From CAVOGJ01 sp963700865 (GTDB lineage: Bacteria > Planctomycetota > Planctomycetia > Pirellulales > Pirellulaceae): DNA of 64,000 bases. The notes under the pieces were generated by a model. The model was not told where the DNA came from. It did no database searches and was given only the letters and a program-made list of their open reading frames with translations. The position numbers and the translations under genes were made by a program. Shown here piece by piece: positions 43,327 through 54,040 of the stretch (its first letter is position 1; every line of letters starts with the position of its first letter). Location: positions 806,001 to 870,000 of the forward strand of contig CAVOZC010000018.1 in assembly GCA_963700865.1 (NCBI GenBank), written 5' to 3'.

Positions 43327-45764
43327 ATGAAACGTACCGCGAATCGACTGCTGTTGCGACTGGCGATGTTGGGCGTCGCGATCATTCTGGGAGCCGTAGC
43401 GGTTTCCCAGGCGCAAAAGGGACTCCAGGGGGACGTGGCGGCCGAGACAGCGAGTCTGCCGCTCAGCGCTTCCGCGCAAACTACCCCCATTCCGCCACGG
43501 ACGTTTGACAACGCTGATGTTTATAGCGAACCGAGCGGGTTCCACGAACCCGCGGCGGTTGCCACGGAAAACTCGGCTTACGACGGCGGGTACGCGTCCG
43601 CTGCTTCCTCGACCGCCGCCTACGGGGAACAACCAGCCCCGGCGGACGCCTGGGAAGAACCCGCGTATAGCGCGGCGCCTTCGCCTCCGCCTCCCATCAA
43701 CCGCGTGGCGTCGTCGTCATCTGATCGAGGGTCAGTTGGCTATGAGGACGCTGGCGATACCGGGTCGGTGTATGAAGGCGGCGGCTACGAGTCATCCCCG
43801 CCGGCATTGGACCGCACCCACGGCTATGACACCGCTGGCTATGATGCGGCCGGCTATGGACCCACCAGCGGTGATGGCTTCGACGAGCAGCCAGAGAGGG
43901 CGAGCGGCGGCGAGTCGCAATACGCAGAGTCGGCCAGTGATTACGCCGACCCTGAGGTCCAATACGTGGCCAATGAGGAGCCGGCTGATGCCATGATGTT
44001 GGCGCCACCGACGCGAACTGCCGACGGAGGATACGCCAGTTCGCAAGGCGGAGCAACCTACGCCGAGCTACCGCCGCTTGGTGCGCTGCCCGCGAGTTCC
44101 GCCGCTGATGCGCCGACGGCTGAAGATCGATTTGACGATCCAGCGCCCTCGTACGCACAGCCCAACGCACCCACGTTTGACGCGGACCCCGGGTTTGATG
44201 ACGAGCCAGCCACGGGTGGCCCCTATGCAAATTCAGTCGATACCTCGGCTTACACGGGAGCCGCCTCGATCCAGGTGACACGCAAGGATCCTCCGCAAGC
44301 TCCGCTTCGCGTGGCAACGAGCGACTTTGGAAATCGCCCCCCTGCCGCACTTGCCGACACAGCGGGCAATGGCAAGCCTGGCCCGGCGGAATTGGAAGGG
44401 CCCCAGACACCCACGTTGACGGTTGCCAAGGCGGCTCCGGCCGAAATCCAAGTGGGCAAGCCGGCGAAATTTCAAGTGACGGTCCGCAATACAGGTCCCG
44501 TCGACGCGCATGACGTCGTGATCTACGACGAAATTCCCCATGGAACTCGACTCGTACAAACCGTGCCCAGTGCGAACCTGGCGCCCAACGGAGGCGTGGT
44601 CTGGCAGATGGGCACCGTCCGTTCCGGATCCGAGGTCTCCGTGGCGATGGAGATCATACCACTCGTCGAGGGAGACATCGGCAGCGTGGCCAAGGTTTCG
44701 TTCAACGCGTCGGCATCCGCCCGCACCGTGGCGACCAAGCCCAAACTGCTGCTCGAACACACGGGACCCGGACAAGTCCTCGTGGGCGAAGATGTGGTCT
44801 TTCACATCAAACTCTCGAACCCCGGTACGGGCATCGCCACGAACGTTCGTCTGGAAGAAGACGTGCCGCTCGGCTTGCGGCATGTGGACGGGTCCGAGCT
44901 GGAGTACCATGTGGGGACAATCCGACCCGGAGAAATGAGACTCCTGGAGCTGACGCTCAAGGCCGACCAACCGGGTGAAGTCGATAATATTCTGTTTGCT
45001 CGTGCGGATTCGGACTTGTCCGTCGAAGACCATTGTCTGGTGACGGTGGTTGCCCCGGCCTTGCAACTGGCGGTGAACGGCCCGAAGCGACGCTATCTGG
45101 ATCGGAAAGCGACGATTCAGATCCAGGTGGCGAATCCGGGCACCGCGCCGCGGAAGACGTGGAACTGGTGGCGCGATTGCCCAAGGGGCTGGAGTTCATC
45201 AGTACCAACAACGCCGGGCAATACAACTCGGCCGATCACGCCGTCTATTGGAGTCTCGCGGCGCTACCGCCGCAGGAGATGGGAACGGTCGAAGTCGTGG
45301 CGAATGCCGTCGAAATGGGTGATCAGCGGATTCGCGTTGAATCGCGGGCCGGCATGGGGCTGGCCGATCAGGCGGACTGGCAATTGACCGTCGAGGGTCT
45401 GGCGGCGCTCCTCTTTACGCTCACCGATGTGGCCGACCCGATTGAGGTCGATGGACAGACGACTTACGAGATCCTGGTGCAGAATCAAGGATCGAAGACC
45501 GCGACCAATCTGCGGGTGGCAGCCCTGATTCCGGATGGCATGCAGGCCATCAACGGAGAAGGCCCCACGCGAGTCGTGATTGATGGCCAGAAGGTCCTGT
45601 TTGAACCGCTGCCGCGACTGGCCGCCCAGGCCGACGCGAATTACAAGATCCACGTGCGGGGCGTCACGCCTGGTGACAAACGCTTGCGGGTGCAGTTGAT
45701 CAGCGATGAGGTCAGCCAGCCGGTGACAAACGAAGAGAGCACGCATGTGTATTCGGATGAATGA
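43327..45764 (+). CDS. DUF11-repeat exported surface protein with low-complexity N-terminal region (frameshifted)
   Basis: A signal peptide (MKRTANRLLLRLAMLGVAII) is followed by about 300 residues rich in Tyr, Ala, Ser, Pro and acidic residues with loose GYDTAGYDAAGYG-like repeats, probably disordered. Then come DUF11/conserved-repeat domains of the Ig-like type: TVAKAAPAEIQVGKPAKFQV, VRNTGPVDAHDVVIYDEIPH, LSNPGTGIATNVRLEEDVPL, then LQLAVNGPKRRYLDRKATIQ. At about 45150 one base is missing; the next frame continues AEDVELVARLPKGLEF and one more repeat (YEILVQNQGSKTATNLRVAA) to 45764. Likely a cell-surface adhesin or envelope scaffold. An FHA gene lies upstream. Confidence 0.8.
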
Positions 45765-45806
45765 TCGCCTGGCCCCCAGATCGTGCTTGTCGGAATGACA
45801 GGCTGG

Positions 45807-45942
45807 CAGCCACGGACAACGACTGTGGCTGGAAGCCCCAGCCACGGACAACGACTGTGGCTGGAAGCCCCAGCCACGGACAACGACTGTGGCTGGCAGC
45901 CCCAGCCACGGACAACGATTGTGGCTGGCAGCCCCAGCCACG
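45807..45942. repeat. 32-bp hairpin repeat, 4 full copies plus a partial one
   Basis: Units start CAGCCACGGACAACGACTGT at 45807, 45839, 45871 and 45903, with a broken fifth at 45935. Each unit contains arms CAGCCAC/GTGGCTG around an 11-base loop, so the array can form a series of hairpins. It fills most of the 220-base gap between the convergent DUF11 and SLBB genes. Confidence 0.93.
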
Positions 45943-45984
45943 TGAGGGATTGTCGCGGGAAGGCGGCCCCACGAACGAGTCGCA

Positions 45985-47327
45985 TTAGAGGATGGTTCCT
46001 TCGCCGAAGAAAACGGTGAATGACAAGGGGACCACGCGATAGAATCCTCGCGTAAAGATCAGCTCGATCGCGTCGCCAGTCGTGCGAATGGGCGATTGGG
46101 GTACGACCACAACGTCGGAATCGCGGAGCCATATCTCGTCGGAAGGTGCCGGTCGGCGTCCATAGAGGGCGCCTTGCACGTCGACTTTCGTGGCCATCAA
46201 ACGCCAGTCCTCGGCGCGTCGGAAGACGACGATATTCCGCAGGTTGGCGCCGTTTCGCCAGCCTTCGGCCAAGGCGATCCCCTGCATCACGGTTGTGGGG
46301 CCGACCATCGTGATACGGCCAGGTCGACCGACCTCGCCGACCACATAGAAGTAACGTTGGGCCCTCACCCGCAGACTCGGTGTGATCTCGATTCCACTGA
46401 CCACTTCCTTGTACCTGGCGTTGATCTCCATGGCCAACTCATCCAATGTCAAACCATGGGCGGCAACGGAACCGATGGCCGGAAGTTGGATCGTGCCATC
46501 CGGAATCACGCGCGAAGTAAACGACTGGCCCCCATTGCCGGCTCGCCGGTCGATCGTGGCTCGCAGGTCTTCCAGCTTCGTGTTCACTTTCTCGGGAGTC
46601 ACCGTGATCGCGGGCTCCTGGTAATATTCGGTGTACCGCTTATCGAGGTCCTGTCGCAATTCGTCCGCTGTGCGGCCCGCCGCCATGACTTGACCCAATA
46701 GTCTGAGCGTAATGGTTCCGTCAGGCTGGATTGTCAAGCGCCGATCGAGATCTTTGTCAGCGACCGACTCGACGCGAATTTCGTCGCCGATGTTCAATTC
46801 GTAAGCCTGGGCGGTCTGGTCGCGGGTCACGCGAAAGACGAACTCGATTTCATCGTCGACGCGCAAATGGTATAGATCGATGTGCCGCGTCCGGGCGGGG
46901 CCGATGTATTCTCCCTGGGCAAACGCCTCCCACGGAAGGGGGCCGCGCATGCCCCAGTCGGGTTCGCCAGCCCCCGTACAAATGGCGCTGTCCACGCCGG
47001 TGATCTGTCGTCGACAGCCGCATTCCTGATCGGCGCAGACGCAACTTTTCAGCGGCCGGGCTGCGTGCTGCAATGAATTTGCCAGGCAGTTGCAGTGCTG
47101 TGTGGCAGCGCCGCAGATCGAGCAGGCCGTCGGCTGCTGGATCGAACCGTGGGCGTAGGGCGTGGCCGCACAGGCGGGTGTCACGTAAGCGGGGGTACTA
47201 CGCCCGCCGAACATCCCTCTCCGGCGTAGGCCGGCCAGGATAGCGGTTCGGCGGCGGACACCAGTGCCACCGGTAGCAGGATGAACAGGAGCGTCCCCGC
47301 GCATCGCGGCAAATCAGGCCATCTCAT
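45985..47327 (-). CDS. Polysaccharide export (Wza/BexD-like) SLBB protein with Cys-rich N-terminal region (frameshifted)
   Basis: The core is a polysaccharide export domain (YHLRVDDEIEFVFRV, LNIGDEIRVESVADK, LTIQPDGTITLRLLGQVMAA, KRYTEYYQEPAITVTPE) followed by SLBB-like segments (PDGTIQLPAIGSVAAHGLTL, YFYVVGEVGRPGRITM). It should export capsular or exopolysaccharide across the outer membrane. The signal peptide MRWPDLPRCAGTLLFILLPV at 47327 is in another frame; a base appears missing at about 47213-47222, after which GMFGGRSTPAYVTP follows. Between signal peptide and export domain lies an unusual Cys-rich stretch (CSICGAATQHCNCLANS, then CVCADQECGCRR). A TPR gene lies 81 bases upstream on the same strand. 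Confidence 0.82.
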
Positions 47328-47408
47328 CTTCGCTATCCTTGTATCATGCGTGACTCACCGCGGGCTACCGAGTGAGTCGATCAATGGGTACGGTGGTCCG
47401 CAACGCCA

Positions 47409-49054
47409 TCAGAAATCCCACACGTCGTAAGCACCTTGGTAATGCGGCGCCGTCCGAGGCGATTGCGGGGGCACGGGCGGGTGGGCGTCCATCGGTCCGG
47501 CGTGCGAAACCTGTTGATTGACGGGATAAGCATCGTCGCCGCCGGTCGAGGAGGCCACGCGATTGAACGTCCCATTGTCCACCCACTGGATCCCGCTCGG
47601 CCGATGATTCGGACGTTGTGCTTCCACTTCGCGCAGCCGCCGCGCCTGCTGGCTGGCGTATTGCGCGCCGTTTACGTTGCCCAACTGCTGCTCAACCTTG
47701 GCCAGATTGGTCAAGGATGCGGTCGTCGGGGCGATCTGGTTGGCCTTGAGTAAGGCACGCCGGGCTTCTTGCCAGCGTCCGCGACGAGCCAACATGACTG
47801 CGAGTTCGTTGGCGGCCAGGGCGTTGTTCGGATACACGGTTAAGGCGGCATGATAGAGCGCAAGCGCCTTGGGGCCACCCTGGGAGGGGGCACGCTCCTG
47901 CTCGCTGAGCAACGCCTCAATGCGGCCGAGCGAATAAAGGGCGTCGGACGAGATCGGCTCGTCATTACCCGCCAAGGCCAGTTGTTCGTAGGCGTATTTG
48001 TAATACTGCTGCATGGCGGTCAGCGCCGTCAGTTGTGAGAGTTCCGCGTCCTTGAGAATCGGCGTGCGATGCCCGGCGATGAATCCCTTCAGGTACACGT
48101 CAGCCTCCGGCGCGTCGGCGGTCAGCGCAAAGTCGTCGGCCTCCTCCAACGCCTTCAGGCCATGGACCAGCGCCGCCGAATGCACGGACCGACCAATCTG
48201 CGCGTCGAGCGATTGACAGGTCACGCGCATGATTCGCAAGAATTGCTGCCGCGCAGCGTACAACGCCCCGCGGTCCGCGAGCCCCATGGCTTCCTCAAAC
48301 ATGGCTTCTGTCCGCACGGCGACCTGTGGCGGCAAACTGAGGGGTAGTAGTTCGTTTCTGGTGCGAGCGGGAGCCGGATCGGCAACCCACGTGGGTTTTG
48401 CTTTGGGCGACTCGTGCAATTCGTGGTGCTTTCGATGTCGCGACGTTGCTATGCGTGCTTCCTCGTCGTCATCGAGCACATCGCGTACCGCAACGCCACC
48501 CGCTTGCGCTGTTTGCGACCCGCGGGCGCGACCGCCGGCGTAGGTTCCGTTGGCGCGGCAAGTTCCAGAAACGACCAGTCCGAAATCAGGGGCTGCTCCT
48601 CCTCCGCCTCGGTCGTCACCGGCGGCTGCGGCTGGCGTGCGGCGACGGCGGAGTTGCCTGCGGCCGGCCGTTTTTCTTCGATCAGGCGCGTCACCTGCGG
48701 CGGAATCCCGCCGCTGCGGGTCGCACATTCCCCCTCGTCGACCGTTGGCGGCGGGGCTGGCCCGGTCTCGGCGGTCACTACGAGCGCCTTGGTCGCCGTC
48801 AATGTGGATTCGGCCCGCAGAGGAGGCCACTTGGGAGCAACGGGCTCCGTGCTGGTCCGCACGGGCACCGCACCTGCTGTCCGGTCGACGGAAGCTGGCA
48901 GCTCGATCTTGCCATGCGGGTGCGTCTGCGGAGGTGCCTTCTGCTGGGGTCGATGGGCGGTGACCGGGTGTGGGCGACTTCCCAGGGAAATCACATAAAC
49001 CGCTCCTGCGGCAGCGCACAGGAACACCACGGTGCTCAGGGATAGTTTCTGCAT
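47409..49054 (-). CDS. TPR-repeat exported protein (frameshifted)
   Basis: The signal/anchor peptide is MQKLSLSTVVFLCAAAGAVY, followed by a Pro- and Ala-rich linker of about 170 residues. A base is missing at about 48490-48503; the restored frame reads VRDVLDDDEEARIATSRHRK. The C-terminal half has TPR-like helices (AMGLADRGALYAARQQFLRI, ALALYHAALTVYPNNALAAN, ELAVMLARRGRWQEARRALL, SLTNLAKVEQQLGNVNGAQY). About 548 residues in total. TPR proteins scaffold protein complexes, and the neighbour polysaccharide export gene suggests an envelope assembly role. csrA lies upstream on the same strand. Confidence 0.78.
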
Positions 49055-49240
49055 GACGATTCCGTCGGTCAGGATTCTAAAGGCCCCGCCTCAGAGGCAT
49101 GGCCTGTAGAATGGGAATCGTCGATTCAACCGACAAGCGCTGAAGAAAAGAGCCAATGCGTTTGATCATTGCTTGTCGGACAAGCCATCGGACCGCCAAA
49201 ATCGGCAAAGTCCGTGCTGGCAACGCTGTCGCACACGGGC

Positions 49241-49459
49241 CTAGGCGGCGTCCTGTCGCGAATCGACTGAGGATTCGGAGGCGGTTGGCCCTTGGAGTTC
49301 CGCCAGGATGCGCTGATGCACCTCGTCGCGGTGGACCGTCACATGGGGCGGGGCTTCGATGCCCAGCCGCACGGAATCGCCTTGGGTCTTAAGAACAGTA
49401 ACGCGAATCTCGCCGCCAATCACAATGGCTTCGTCGCGACGTCGTGACAAAATTAACAC
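49241..49459 (-). CDS. csrA: Carbon storage regulator CsrA
   Basis: The 72-residue RNA-binding regulator starts at a GTG: MLILSRRRDEAIVIGG and IRVTVLKTQGDSVRLGIEAP then VTVHRDEVHQRI give the full CsrA fold, with the RNA-contacting L-L-R near the N-terminus and the R in VHRDEV. The start at 49459 is chosen because GGAGG ends 8 bases upstream and the family always begins MLxLSR; an ATG at 49474 would add MEGAA and would lie on the ribosome-binding site itself. The ribosome site ATGGAGG resembles a CsrA target, so autoregulation is possible. The C-terminus has a short polar extension. Confidence 0.95.
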   Translation of the reverse strand: MLILSRRRDEAIVIGGEIRVTVLKTQGDSVRLGIEAPPHVTVHRDEVHQRILAELQGPTASESSVDSRQDAA

Positions 49460-49537
49460 TGCTGCACCCTCCATGACGGAACTGAGCGGATCATCCGACT
49501 TATCTGCGTCGGCTCTGGGTCGACCGACGCGAGTAAT

Positions 49538-50704
49538 CTATACGTAGGGTGTACACCTGTCAACGTCACTTTTTCCGCGATTTCGGCCTAGCCCGCTGGC
49601 ACTGATAGCACGTCGCCGGCCCGCTCCTCCGGCCACCAGGCCGAGCACGCCCAGGACCAGCAATCCCAGCGGAGAAACTTCCGGCACAGCCACGGGCGCT
49701 GCCGTGAATCGATGGTCATTCCAAATGTTGAAATCGCTGACATCCGTCGCGCCATTCCCGTCAAAATCCCCCTGGCACCAACCGGTTCCACTCGTGAACT
49801 TGGACTCGCTCCAGAGATTAAAATCCGAGATGTCGTTGACGAAATCGAGGTTCGCGTCGCCCAGCACGGTGCCTTTCAGATCGACGACCCAACTCTCATA
49901 GTCGGCTGCGTCCACGATCCCGTCGCTGTTCGCATCAAACGTCAAGTCGACACTTCCCGCACGGATCGCAGACCCTAGCAGGTCGATATCCAGGCAGTCG
50001 AGTTCCCCATTCCGGTCATAATCGCCGGGCAGCGACTCGATCATGATCGTCCCAGTAGCGGTCAGCTCGGCGCTGCCTGTCAGCCGAGTCGTCACCGTGC
50101 CAAAGAACGGTACGTTCGGGATGTCGAAGGTGCTGTCGACTTCCACCGGGAGCGTCATCAATACTTCGAGTACGTCGAAGCCGGGCACTTGCGAGCCGAG
50201 TACCAAGGCCAGCGTGCCGGTGCCCACCCCTGCGGCCGTGACGGGCATCGAGGCGAAATCAAACGTCGTTCCGGCCGCGGAAATTGATCCCTGGTTTAAG
50301 GTAAAGTCATGGTCACTGGCGGCAAACGTACCGTCCGTCACCACACTTGGCACAATTACCGTGCTGGGAACTCCTCCCAATCCCGTTCCCGTGACGGGCA
50401 GCAGCAGCTGGAACGTCACGTCGGTGGCCAGGATCGAGCCGCCCTGGATGGTGAAATGATCGACGACGTAACCGCTGGGCCCGCCGCGGCTCAGCTGAAA
50501 GTCGACGTCGAAATCACCTGAGAATTCGCTGATCTGTTGGTCCGAACCCAAAATTCCGGCGTTGAGTGTCAACTCCATGCGATTGGTCATGCCCGCGCTC
50601 GGGAGCAGCGTCAACGGCACTCCGTTCGCGGTGAACTGCGCCCGAGCCGGCGCGATGAGCAGTCCCAGGTGCAGGATGGCAAGCCAATAGGGAGTCGATT
50701 TCAT
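49538..50704 (-). CDS. PEP-CTERM secreted protein with dockerin-like repeats
   Basis: The 388-residue protein has a signal peptide (MKSTPYWLAILHLGLLIAPA), a beta-rich middle (about 25-245) of unrecognised type, then calcium-loop repeats: GDYDRNGELDCLDIDLLG, FDANSDGIVDAADYESW, GDANLDFVNDISDFNLWSES and GDFDGNGATDVSDFNIWNDH. A PEP-CTERM-like tail follows (VPEVSPLGLLVLGVLGLVAG then RRRA). The repeats match those at the left edge of the window, so the two genes are paralogues. The tail extends unusually far (about 22 residues) past the Arg cluster. Start at 50704 gives the signal peptide directly. Confidence 0.88.
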   Translation of the reverse strand: MKSTPYWLAILHLGLLIAPARAQFTANGVPLTLLPSAGMTNRMELTLNAGILGSDQQISEFSGDFDVDFQLSRGGPSGYVVDHFTIQGGSILATDVTFQLLLPVTGTGLGGVPSTVIVPSVVTDGTFAASDHDFTLNQGSISAAGTTFDFASMPVTAAGVGTGTLALVLGSQVPGFDVLEVLMTLPVEVDSTFDIPNVPFFGTVTTRLTGSAELTATGTIMIESLPGDYDRNGELDCLDIDLLGSAIRAGSVDLTFDANSDGIVDAADYESWVVDLKGTVLGDANLDFVNDISDFNLWSESKFTSGTGWCQGDFDGNGATDVSDFNIWNDHRFTAAPVAVPEVSPLGLLVLGVLGLVAGGAGRRRAISASGLGRNRGKSDVDRCTPYV

Positions 50705-51082
50705 GCGTGCGGAACCTCGTGGGCGTGCGATATGACAGGCTCCATGGTAGCCCAAACAGACGGTACCTCAACTCAGGACGAATGAAGTTACGGTTTTTCC
50801 TTGACTCGCGAACCGGTGCGGCCGCTCCAGGTCGGCCCGGAAAATTGCGCACCATCGCTGCCACGCGGCCAACGGTTACCAAAAGGGCGGCCGGCCGGAG
50901 AGTAGGAGGTGGAGTCGTCTGCATTGCTTGGCGTAGCTGGCTCGGACCGGCTAAAATCGGAGGCACCTCGGCGATCGCCGTCGACGGGTCTGCTCCCTGT
51001 TCATGGTCGCCGCAGGCTCCCCCGGAACTGGGCGATCCGACACACCTGCAGCACACTCGATCCCAACCGCTTAAGGCCAACC
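50705..51082. other. Divergent intergenic stretch between PEP-CTERM and DUF1559 genes
   Basis: About 380 bases holding the promoters of two divergent secreted-protein genes. The overlapping open frames lack conserved features. I see no clear hairpin or repeat. Confidence 0.45.
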
Positions 51083-52021
51083 ATGCTGTCCCGCACATCG
51101 GCTCCACGAACCTCCGCCGCTGGCTTTACGCTGGTGGAACTGCTTGTCGTCATCGCGATCATCGGCATTCTGGTTGCGCTGTTGTTGCCCGCCGTGCAGG
51201 CAGCCCGCGAGGCGGCTCGTCGCACCCAGTGCGTGAACCATCTGAAGCAGCAAGGGCTGGCAGTGCTCAACTACGAATCGTCGAACGGTCGTCTGCCTCC
51301 CGGGCGCGAATCGACGACACCGCTGGGCGTGAATTGTTTCTTCCGTCTCTTGCCTTATCTGGAGGAGAACGCGATTTACGATGCGTATAACCCGGCCGAG
51401 CGGGTCGACGCGGCTGCCAATGCGCTGGCCATGCGGACACCGGTTTCGTCGGTCTATTGTCCCAGCCGCCGGGCGCCGGCGGCCGACAGGGATTTTGGCA
51501 ACAACGAGCGCCCGGCCCGTGTCAGGGAGGTGGCTGCCGGCGGCGACTATGCGGCGAATGCGGGCGACAACGCGACCTATGGATTCGTCGGTAACGGTCC
51601 CGTGCCGCGCATTGATGGGACGGTCGCGGGTCCCTTCTTTACCTTTTCGGAAATCAAACTCCGGCAGGTGCGGGATGGCACGTCCAAGACGCTGGCGGTC
51701 GGGGAGCGTCATATTCCTCCCAAGCGACTTGGGGGAGACCCGGCTCTGCATCACCAGTTCCAAGGAGACACGGCTTTTTTTGCCTCGGACAATCCCCGCA
51801 CCGTGTTCGGCGCCATGCGGGCGGGAGTGGCCGCCAGCGAAACGATCCCCTGCCGTGGTAATTTCGACGATGCCTGTGCCTACATGTTTGGCAGCCAACA
51901 TGAAGGGATCATTCAGTTTGCCTTCCTGGATGGCCATGTCGAGCCCATTCCGAAAGATACCAGCCTCGAGATACTGAGGGCGCTGGCCATCATTGCCGAT
52001 GGAGCCGTTGTCGACCGCTGA
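51083..52021 (+). CDS. DUF1559 pseudopilin-like secreted protein
   Basis: The 312-residue protein has the pseudopilin leader and helix (AGFTLVELLVVIAIIGILVA, PAVQAAREAARRTQ) and the DUF1559 body (NHLKQQGLAVLNYESSNGRL, KLRQVRDGTSKTLAVGERH), ending in the H-X9-DG motif HEGIIQFAFLDGH. Prepilin peptidase should cut between G and F. The start at 51083 gives the short leader MLSRTSAPRTSAA. Paralogue of the gene at 1702-2808. The VCBS/ASPIC gene follows after 113 bases. Confidence 0.93.
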   Translation: MLSRTSAPRTSAAGFTLVELLVVIAIIGILVALLLPAVQAAREAARRTQCVNHLKQQGLAVLNYESSNGRLPPGRESTTPLGVNCFFRLLPYLEENAIYDAYNPAERVDAAANALAMRTPVSSVYCPSRRAPAADRDFGNNERPARVREVAAGGDYAANAGDNATYGFVGNGPVPRIDGTVAGPFFTFSEIKLRQVRDGTSKTLAVGERHIPPKRLGGDPALHHQFQGDTAFFASDNPRTVFGAMRAGVAASETIPCRGNFDDACAYMFGSQHEGIIQFAFLDGHVEPIPKDTSLEILRALAIIADGAVVDR

Positions 52022-52134
52022 GGGATAAGTCACGCTGCCGGCGAAGCAGGGGTTTCACGCGTGCTGGCAACAACGATCCGCGGATGTCGGCGTGGATGAG
52101 AGATGTCGCTGTAAGAGGTGATTCCGTAACTGCC

Positions 52135-53963
52135 ATGTCCGATGAATGGTCCCCCGACGACGTCCAAGACGATGCCATTATTGGCAAGGCCTTTCGCTGG
52201 TCGGCGGCAGCCCTGGCCTTGTTGCTGTTGGGCATCGCGGCCGTGGTCTGGGGGTTTCGACGTCAACCTGCCGAAGAGTCGGCGACGATCGAAAAAGACA
52301 CGTCGCGTATCGAGTCCTTGCAGGTCGTTGCCGAGATTCCACGACTTATCTTTACCGATATTACGGCTCAGGCGGGGATCGATTTCGTGCGGCACAATGG
52401 AGCCGTCGGAGAAAAGTTGCTGCCCGAGACGATGGGGGGTGGCGTCGCCTTTTTCGACTACAACAACGATGGGCATGCGGACCTGTTTCTTGTCAACGGT
52501 TGCGACTGGGAAGCCACCGGCTCGGATGCCAGGAGTGCCACTTCGACCTGCCGTCTTTATGCCAACCAGGGGGATGGGACATTTCAGGATGTGACCGCGA
52601 CCGCGGGGCTGGACGTCGTGCTCTACGGCATGGGCTGCGCCATCGGAGATATCGATAACGATGGCGACGAGGATCTGTTCGTGACGGCCGTGGGTGCGAA
52701 TCGGCTGTTTCTCAACGAAGCGGGCCATTTTGTCGACGTGACGGACGAACGGGGCGTGGCGGGCGAAAACATCTGGAGCACCTCCTGCGGCTTCTTTGAT
52801 TACGATCGAGACGGCGACCTGGACCTGTATGTTGCCAATTACGTCGACTGGTCCCCGACGATTGATTTCGAGTTGAATTTTACACTCAATGGCATCGATC
52901 GGGCGTATGGTCCACCGACAAACTATCGGGGTTGCCAACCCTATCTTTATCGCAACGATGGCGATCACTTCACGGAAGTCGCGGAGGCCGCTGGCCTGCA
53001 CGTGACCAATCCGGAGCTGGGAACGCCTGTTGCCAAGTCACTCGCCGTCATTTTGGTCGACGTGGATCGAGATGATTGGCCCGATGTGGTCGTCGCGAAC
53101 GATACCGTCCAGAATCACTTTTTTCACAATCGTCGGGATGGCACCTTTGAGGAGCTGGGCGCTCTGACCGGCGTCGGCTTCGACCGCAACGGGCAGGCCA
53201 CGGGCGCGATGGGCATTGATATTGGTTGTCCTCTGGCCGACGACACAGCGGTGATTGGCATCGGTAATTTCGCCAATGAAATGACCTCGCTGTATGTCTC
53301 GCTGGGCGATCGGATGACGTTTGCGGATCAGTCCCTCATGGAGGGGATTGGGGCCGCCAGCCGGGCCCGTCTCACCTTCGGGCTGCTTTTTCTCGATGTC
53401 GACCTTGATGGCCGACAAGACATGCTGCAGACCAACGGCCATCTTGAAGAAGAGATCAATCAGATCCAACCCAGTCAGACTTATCGCCAGCCAGCACAGC
53501 TGTTCTGGAATCGAGGCGAAAGTCCTGATGGTTGCTTTGCCATCGTGCCGGATGAGAAGGTGGGTGACCTTGCGCGGCCGATTGTCGGCCGAGGAGCCGC
53601 CTATGCTGATATCGACCACGATGGTGATCTCGATGTCGTACTCACGCAGGCCGAAGGGCCCCCCCTGCTCCTCCGCAACGATCAGGCGTCCGACGACCAT
53701 TGGCTGCGCGTGCGATTGGTCGGCACGCAGTCGAATCGCGACGCCTTTGGGCGCGCGTGGAAGCGACCGTTGGCGAGCGTCGGATGTGGCGGGACGTGAC
53801 GACGACGAAGAGTTACTTGTCGCAGGTCGAGCCCGAAATCACCTTCGGTCTGGGGGAGGCTACTGTCGTCGATCGTCTGGTCGTGCACTGGCCCTCCGGC
53901 GAAGTTACGGAACTGGAGCAGGTCGCGGCGAATGAACAGCTGGAATTGACCGAGCCCGAGTAG
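52135..53963 (+). CDS. VCBS/FG-GAP repeat protein with ASPIC/UnbV domain (frameshifted)
   Basis: An N-terminal membrane anchor (AFRWSAAALALLLLGIAAVV, about residues 15-40) is followed by FG-GAP/VCBS beta-propeller repeats with calcium-loop motifs DYNNDGHADLF, DIDNDGDEDLF, DYDRDGDLDLYV, DVDRDDWPDVVV, DVDLDGRQDML and DIDHDGDLDVVL. The ASPIC/UnbV domain starts WLRVRLVGTQSNRDAFG. One base is missing at about 53750; the next frame continues ARVEATVGERRMWRDV and EPEITFGLGEATVVDRLVVH then WPSGEVTELEQVAAN, the ASPIC end. About 609 residues. The family is common in planctomycetes and probably binds extracellular ligands. Start at 52135 (MSDEW). Confidence 0.9.
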
Positions 53964-54040
53964 GCCGCGCAGGCGGCCGAGCGAATCGATAAGGCACGTC
54001 GTCGAGGATGATCGCTCAAACCAACATGGGGAGGGGTGGG

